From positions 10,748,001-10,812,000 of the forward strand of contig CATNEN010000001.1 of the NCBI GenBank assembly GCA_950097015.1: a stretch of 64,000 bases of DNA, read 5' to 3'. Below the pieces are notes generated by a model. It searched no databases. It was not told the origin of the DNA and worked only from the letters and a program-made list of their open reading frames with translations. The translations under genes were made by a program, and so were the position numbers. This document shows positions 60,369 to 64,000 of this stretch, one piece after another; the first letter of the stretch is position 1; every line of letters starts with the position of its first letter. Source of the stretch: Macrostomum hystrix (taxonomy: Eukaryota > Platyhelminthes > Macrostomidae).

Positions 60369-61856
60369 CTACGGCGAGTTGTTCAGGAGCGATTCCTCGT
60401 CCTCGCCGGTGTTTTGCCCGAGCTCCATCGGTTCCTCCTGAATCGGATCCAGAGTTGAGGCCGGGGCTGCCGCAACAGCGGCGTCCGTGTCCTCAACCCG
60501 GTTTTCCGCTGGGGGTTCCGATGAAACATTGGGCCGGGTGGTGCTGCGGTGGCGTCCACTGTTGGGGTCCGACAGCTGTCTGGCGCGCTGAGTCAAGCCA
60601 GCACGGATGGTGTTGCGGGCGGGTTTCCGGCCCTTACCACGTCCGCCTGTCGTTGCGGCTCGCGCGGCTTTGCCCCTGATAGGGTCCGCATCCTCGGAGT
60701 GGTCGTGACGATCAGGAGTCTGTGTTCCAGGGCGCAGGGGCCCGGCAGAGCTCTGGTTCGTCCGTTTCCGCTTTTCCGGGGGCGGCGGGCGAGTGGCGTC
60801 GGACTCGAAGCTGAAAATCTGCATTCGAGTGAGGCCTGCACTGATGTAGGACATGTCTGGGCAGCGGAGCATCCAGCTGTCCGACAATCCTAGGATGGCC
60901 GTGAAACCGTCTCCACCAGGTCTGGTGATGGTTTCATGAACCACGACACCGTTTGCTGGCAGATCCGGGTGGATTGCCAACAGCAGGCGGCGCAGTTCTC
61001 CGGCGTTGGTGATGGCGCTGCGAGCTGGAATCCAAACACGATGACGGTGTGTCTGGGGGCGCTCGTCCTCCCTGTAGATAAACAGGTTGCCCATTTCCGT
61101 GCCCCAGTCGAAGGATTTCAGCATCTCGAGGAGTTGCTGTCCGGACTGGTTGTCGGCAGGCTGGACAATGAGGGCTTGGTCCTGGATGTCGGTCTTCAGG
61201 ACGTGCAGTACAGTGCCGCTCAGTGCCAGTTTGACCAGATGGGAGTCCAATCTGCGCCAGATCTGGTCGAGTTGCGCTGTTGTGAGGGGCGTCTCCTGGC
61301 CTCGGATAACCAAGGCCGGCTGCCTCTTTGCCATAGCAGCGTAAGTGCGCTTTGGCCTTGTGGTTTGGCCGGCGCCTCCCGCAACGGGCCCCCCAGCAGT
61401 CGTCGGAGTTTCCGGATGACTGTGAGAGGTTCCGCCGCGAGAGGAACCGGATGCCCCAGAGGCCTGGGCGGCACTTTTCCGCGCTTCCGGATTTCCCGGA
61501 CGGCGCGAGGAGTCCGCCTCCTTGTTGGGTGCCGGTTCCTCCGCGATGTTCGCAGAGTTGCCGGCCCCCTCCTCGGGGGCGGTGGTTGGCGCGGATTTCG
61601 CAGCCAACCGTACTTCCTGTTTTCGCCGCCGGAATTCCTGGAGGCGGGCGAGGCTGCGGGCTTGCGTGGAAGGGGAGCGTTTGCTCTTTGATCCAGCCGC
61701 TCTGGTGTTTTCCTGAGTGGCGGAGGAGCAGGATGAATTTTGGGCGCCGGTGGAACCGGTGTCGCCCTGGCGCTGGTCCTGAGGATCTGCGTCGCCGGCC
61801 GGGGTCGGCGTTTCAGCAGGGTCCTGGGACGTGCTGGAGCTGTAGTGGGACTCCAT
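60369..61856 (-). CDS. ORF1: LINE 1 ORF1: RNA-binding/chaperone protein
   Basis: 495 codons from ATG at 61856. N-terminal 200 residues are low-complexity Ser/Thr/Pro/Ala with basic patches. The middle (about 205-375) is folded, with [36 protein letters not shown] and a DUF4780-like ending ([20 protein letters not shown]). The C-terminus is basic then acidic. No classic CCHC knuckle is present. Its stop codon (60369-60371) lies inside the ORF2 frame, giving an overlap. Expected to coat element RNA. Confidence 0.85.
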   Translation of the reverse strand: MESHYSSSTSQDPAETPTPAGDADPQDQRQGDTGSTGAQNSSCSSATQENTRAAGSKSKRSPSTQARSLARLQEFRRRKQEVRLAAKSAPTTAPEEGAGNSANIAEEPAPNKEADSSRRPGNPEARKSAAQASGASGSSRGGTSHSHPETPTTAGGPVAGGAGQTTRPKRTYAAMAKRQPALVIRGQETPLTTAQLDQIWRRLDSHLVKLALSGTVLHVLKTDIQDQALIVQPADNQSGQQLLEMLKSFDWGTEMGNLFIYREDERPQTHRHRVWIPARSAITNAGELRRLLLAIHPDLPANGVVVHETITRPGGDGFTAILGLSDSWMLRCPDMSYISAGLTRMQIFSFESDATRPPPPEKRKRTNQSSAGPLRPGTQTPDRHDHSEDADPIRGKAARAATTGGRGKGRKPARNTIRAGLTQRARQLSDPNSGRHRSTTRPNVSSEPPAENRVEDTDAAVAAAPASTLDPIQEEPMELGQNTGEDEESLLNNSP

Positions 61857-61984
61857 AGGTCGCTGGAAAAAGAGAAAGAAGAGAATAAAAATAAAAACCG
61901 CTAATGGCCGGATAGACTCCCCGGACCTTTCAGCCCCTCAGCGCGGTGAGACCTTAGGCATAAGAGGGCACCTAAAGCAGTGCC
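61857..61984 (-). other. LINE 1 leader between monomers and ORF1
   Basis: Short A-rich and GC-rich leader upstream of the ORF1 ATG; no other feature seen. Confidence 0.4.
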
Positions 61985-62640
61985 AGGCCCGCAGACTGGC
62001 TGCGTACCCTGTTGAGGTCGAAGGGTGACACCTGTCCCTCAGAGCCGTAGCCAGAGGTACCTGATCACGCACAGGTGCACGAGCGCTGCGGACTGGCCGC
62101 ATACCCTGTTAAGGTCAAAGGGTGACACCCTTCCCTCAGAGCCGTAGCCAGAGGTACCTGATCACGCACAGGTGCGCGAGACGCTGCGGACTGGCCGCAT
62201 ACCCTGTTAAGGTCAAAGGGTGACACCTTTCCCTCAGAGCCGTAGCCAGAGGCACCTGATCACGCACAGGTGCACGAAAACTGCGGACTGGCCGCATACC
62301 CTGTTAAGGTCAAAGGGTGACACCTTTCCCTCAGAGCCGTAGCCAGAGGCACCTGATCACGCACAGGTGCGCGAGACGCTGCGGACTGGCCGCATACCCT
62401 GTCAAGGTCAAAGGGTAACACCTTTCCCTCAGAGCCGTAGCCAGAGGTACCTGATCACGCACAGGTGCGCGAGACGCTGCGGACTGGCCGCATACCCTGT
62501 CAAGGTCAAAGGGTAACACCTCTCCCTCAGAGCCGTAGCCAGAGGTACCTGATCACGCACAGGTGCACGAAAGCTGCGGACTCGCCGCATACCCTGTTAA
62601 GGTCAAAGGGTGACACCTTTCCCTCCAGCCAGGGCTAGAG
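61985..62640 (-). promoter_or_regulatory. 97-98-bp tandem monomers in the LINE 1 5' UTR
   Basis: Almost seven copies; the marker ATACCCTGTT/C starts at 62101, 62199, 62296, 62394, 62492 and 62589 (a variant at about 62004), so the period is 97-98 bp. Each has a GATCACGCACAGGTGCRCGA core and ends with CCCTCAGAGCCGTAGCCAGA. Tandem monomers at the 5' end upstream of ORF1 resemble the promoter monomers of some vertebrate and insect LINEs. Promoter activity is inferred. Confidence 0.8.
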
Positions 62641-62913
62641 GTACCCAGTTTGGCCAGAGGCCCTGGATGGGTCATCCAGCGCTGTTGCCCATTCTGTCCG
62701 GCTGCCCTAGGGTCAGCCTTGAACACTCGCGGGACGTGTACCCATGGGTCAGCTGACGGGACAGCGTGGAGGGATCCCTGCACCCGGAGGTACAGGGCTC
62801 CTTCCTGCCAGGCCTGCTCAAAAAACGACTGCAGGTGTGAGGCATCGCAGACCTTAGCCCGTAGGCCTGGTCTGACTCATACCACACAGGCATTGTGTCC
62901 CGCCGGTGCGAGC
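62641..62913 (-). other. LINE 1 extreme 5' region
   Basis: Non-repetitive 5' end ahead of the monomers; its outer boundary is set by the target-site duplication. Confidence 0.6.
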
Positions 62914-63107
62914 GGTGACCTGTACTACCTGCGGCTGTTGCTGCTGCACGTGCGAGGACCGACCAGCTTCGAGTCGCTGCAGACCGTGGCCGGAGTGCTT
63001 TGTGCCAGCGCCAAGGCCGCCTGCATGGCTCTCGGCTTGCTGCAGCGCGATGATCACTGGCATCGCTGCATGATTGAGGCTGTCCAGAGCCGAATGCCGC
63101 GAGCTTC
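62914..63107 (+). pseudogene. Helitron 2 Rep/helicase, segment between the two LINEs
   Basis: Resumes the broken exon after the target-site duplication (62914-62926). It encodes YYLRLLLLHVRGPTSFESLQ and ALGLLQRDDHWHRCMIEAV, matching 37432-37615 of Helitron 1. It is cut again at about 63107, where the GAA-type tail of LINE 2 begins. Confidence 0.9.
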
Positions 63108-64000
63108 TTCTTCTTCTTCTTCAGTCCTTTTCTCGCCTCGCGGCGTGGACGCTCTGCCGCCGACTCACTGGCAGGTCTTTCGATGTCTGGCCATGTTCGT
63201 GCGGGCCAGCATCCTCCCGCAGTCCGGGCACGGAGCTCTGGCGCTCTTGTAGATCCGCGCCGTAATCCCCGTCGTCTGCTGGCCTCTCCCCGTTGGTACT
63301 GCTGCTTCTTCTGCCCTCTCGTCCGGTGTCGCGCCCGCCTCTGGCTTCCTTCCGTTCTCCTTGCACCGTTTCCTATGCCGCGCGTGATTGGACTTGCTTA
63401 TCCACTTGTTGCACTCTCCGCAGTGGACTTCTTTCGCCGATCGCTCCTCTCCTCCGCACCTCTTCTGGTGGTTTTTTCTTGTCGCCTCCGTGAAGAAGGT
63501 AGCGTTGCACTTTAGGCACGGCAGCGGTGTCTTCGTAAATTGATGGTGTATCCTCCGTTGGTGTACGGCTAACCCGGCTCTCGACGCGCACACCTTCCCG
63601 CAGTTCTCGTAATTGCACCTGTACCCGGTCAGCTCCGATTCCACTTCTCCGGCTTCTCTTTCCTGTGCTGTTTCTTCCTCAGTCGTCTCTGCTTTCTTTC
63701 CTTTCTTCCTCTCGCTCTCCTCCAGCGCTCTTTCCCTGATGCGTAACTTCTTTCTCCAAGCCTCTCTATCGGTCACCAGCCTTTCGACCTCCAGCTCATC
63801 GATTTCTGCCGTGCGCAGTAGCTTTCTCCATACCGAGATGATGGTCTGCCTTCTCTTCCGCGCTTTCTTGATGGTAGTCAGCTTCTTGCTCCAGCCGAGG
63901 ACACATCTTTTGACGGTGCTGGTATCCGGGAGTCTGAGTACGTGGCCTAGCCTGCGCCAGTGGGCCGATTCGACTTTGGCGCCGATGCTTCGGACCCGCA
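63108..64000 (-). mobile_element. LINE 2, 3' part, runs off the window
   Basis: Minus-strand LINE whose 3' end is a (GAA)n tail (CTTCTTCTTC on the plus strand, 63104-63121) joined to the Helitron 2 exon. Only the C-terminal coding region is in view. The microsatellite tail and C-terminal zinc fingers suit an RTE- or CR1-like LINE. The other target-site duplication would be past 64000. Confidence 0.8.
63165..64000 (-). CDS. LINE 2 ORF, C-terminal end with C2H2 zinc fingers (partial)
   Basis: The frame is open from the window edge to a stop at 63165. The N-terminal part in view has the post-RT motif HWRRLGHVLRLPD and a basic/acidic coiled stretch (WRKKLRIRERALEESERKK). It is followed by three or four C2H2-type fingers: CNYENCGKVCASRAGLAVHQ, CLKCNATFFTEATRKNHQ, CGECNKWISKSNHARHRK and CPDCGRMLARTNMARH. 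RT and endonuclease lie upstream, off the window. The fingers probably bind element RNA or target DNA. No lesion seen. Confidence 0.85.
   Translation of the reverse strand, partial: RVRSIGAKVESAHWRRLGHVLRLPDTSTVKRCVLGWSKKLTTIKKARKRRQTIISVWRKLLRTAEIDELEVERLVTDREAWRKKLRIRERALEESERKKGKKAETTEEETAQEREAGEVESELTGYRCNYENCGKVCASRAGLAVHQRRIHHQFTKTPLPCLKCNATFFTEATRKNHQKRCGGEERSAKEVHCGECNKWISKSNHARHRKRCKENGRKPEAGATPDERAEEAAVPTGRGQQTTGITARIYKSARAPCPDCGRMLARTNMARHRKTCQ

Larger units (their letters stand above)
56537..62913 (-). mobile_element. LINE 1, apparently intact non-LTR retrotransposon
   Basis: Minus-strand element of 6.4 kb flanked by a 13-bp direct duplication (GGTGACCTGTACT at 56524-56536 and 62914-62926), with a gene continuing on both sides. 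5' to 3' it has tandem promoter-like monomers, ORF1, ORF2 and a tail of AAGTCAAGT-type repeats (complement of 56537-56553). Both ORFs are open, so it is young. The APE endonuclease, RT, RNase H and C-terminal CCHC order fits the I/R1/LOA group of LINEs. Confidence 0.93.
51373..64000 (+). mobile_element. Helitron 2, interrupted by two LINEs, runs off the window
   Basis: Begins within a few bases of the CTAG end of Helitron 1, in the same orientation. It has the same 5' terminal sequence, promoter block and gene structure as Helitron 1 but a different 5' minisatellite and no deletion of the OTU exon. LINE insertions at 56537-62913 and from 63108 split its Rep/helicase gene. Its helicase motifs and 3' end would lie beyond 64000. 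Confidence 0.85.

Noticed and set aside
62650-63252. A single 200-codon plus-strand gene
   Set aside because: The frame runs from LINE 1 5' sequence through the Helitron exon into the LINE 2 tail; it is a chance fusion across two insertion boundaries.

Overview
This window reads as invertebrate metazoan nuclear DNA made almost entirely of mobile elements and tandem repeats. The evidence is intron-containing transposon genes with canonical GT/AG junctions, a BEL/Pao retrotransposon (a superfamily known only from animals), Ty3/Gypsy remnants, APE-type LINEs, and Helitrons whose transposase carries an OTU domain, an arrangement known from animal elements. I see no bacterial operon structure, no rRNA and no clear single-copy housekeeping gene. 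The species cannot be named from the sequence alone.

Left half (1-32.5 kb): a graveyard. It holds a G-rich minisatellite (251-575), a GCTAGCTAGG-rich minisatellite (900-1850), a tRNA-like sequence (3439-3522), a long foldback (4089-4209), two copies of a roughly 0.68-kb repeat 'R' (4815-5483 and 31645-32345), a decayed Gypsy element with a recognisable LTR (5885-8892), further Gypsy gag and integrase debris (11.4-15.6 kb), a two-exon minus-strand gene fragment (19331-20198), a LINE RT scrap (20585-20935), an ORF with 42-bp tandem repeats (22167-22655), a fresh 648-bp tandem duplication (22757-24053), a 1.6-kb polypurine tract (27395-28980), and a BEL/Pao gag (29.9-31.6 kb) cut off by repeat R.

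Right half (32.5-64 kb): two Helitrons lying head to tail. Helitron 1 (about 32544-51369) has a 5' end shared with its neighbour and a canonical 3' end (GC hairpin, 8 nt, CTAG). It contains a multi-exon Rep/helicase gene, a small minus-strand CCHC/polyglutamine gene, and an intact three-exon gene for an RPA70-like single-stranded-DNA-binding protein. Both plus-strand genes are preceded by the same 23-bp minisatellite and followed by the same 10-bp-stem hairpin, the same 31-bp minisatellite and a nearly identical 0.8-kb block, so the element looks modular. The Rep/helicase gene of copy 1 has lost the OTU exon and carries a nonsense codon. Helitron 2 (from about 51373 to past the right edge) still has coiled-coil, OTU, zinc-binding and HUH/Y2 Rep exons.

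Helitron 2 is interrupted twice. An apparently intact LINE of 6.4 kb (56537-62913, minus strand, 13-bp target-site duplication, ORF1, APE-RT-RNase H ORF2, 5' tandem promoter-like monomers) sits in the exon between Rep and helicase. A second LINE (63108 onward, minus strand, with a GAA-repeat tail and C2H2 fingers) sits further into the same gene. The helicase domain of Helitron 2 would lie past the window. The unusual system here is the Helitron that pairs a rolling-circle Rep/helicase with its own RPA-like SSB and a candidate CCHC accessory protein, each gene set between copies of the same repeat cassette.
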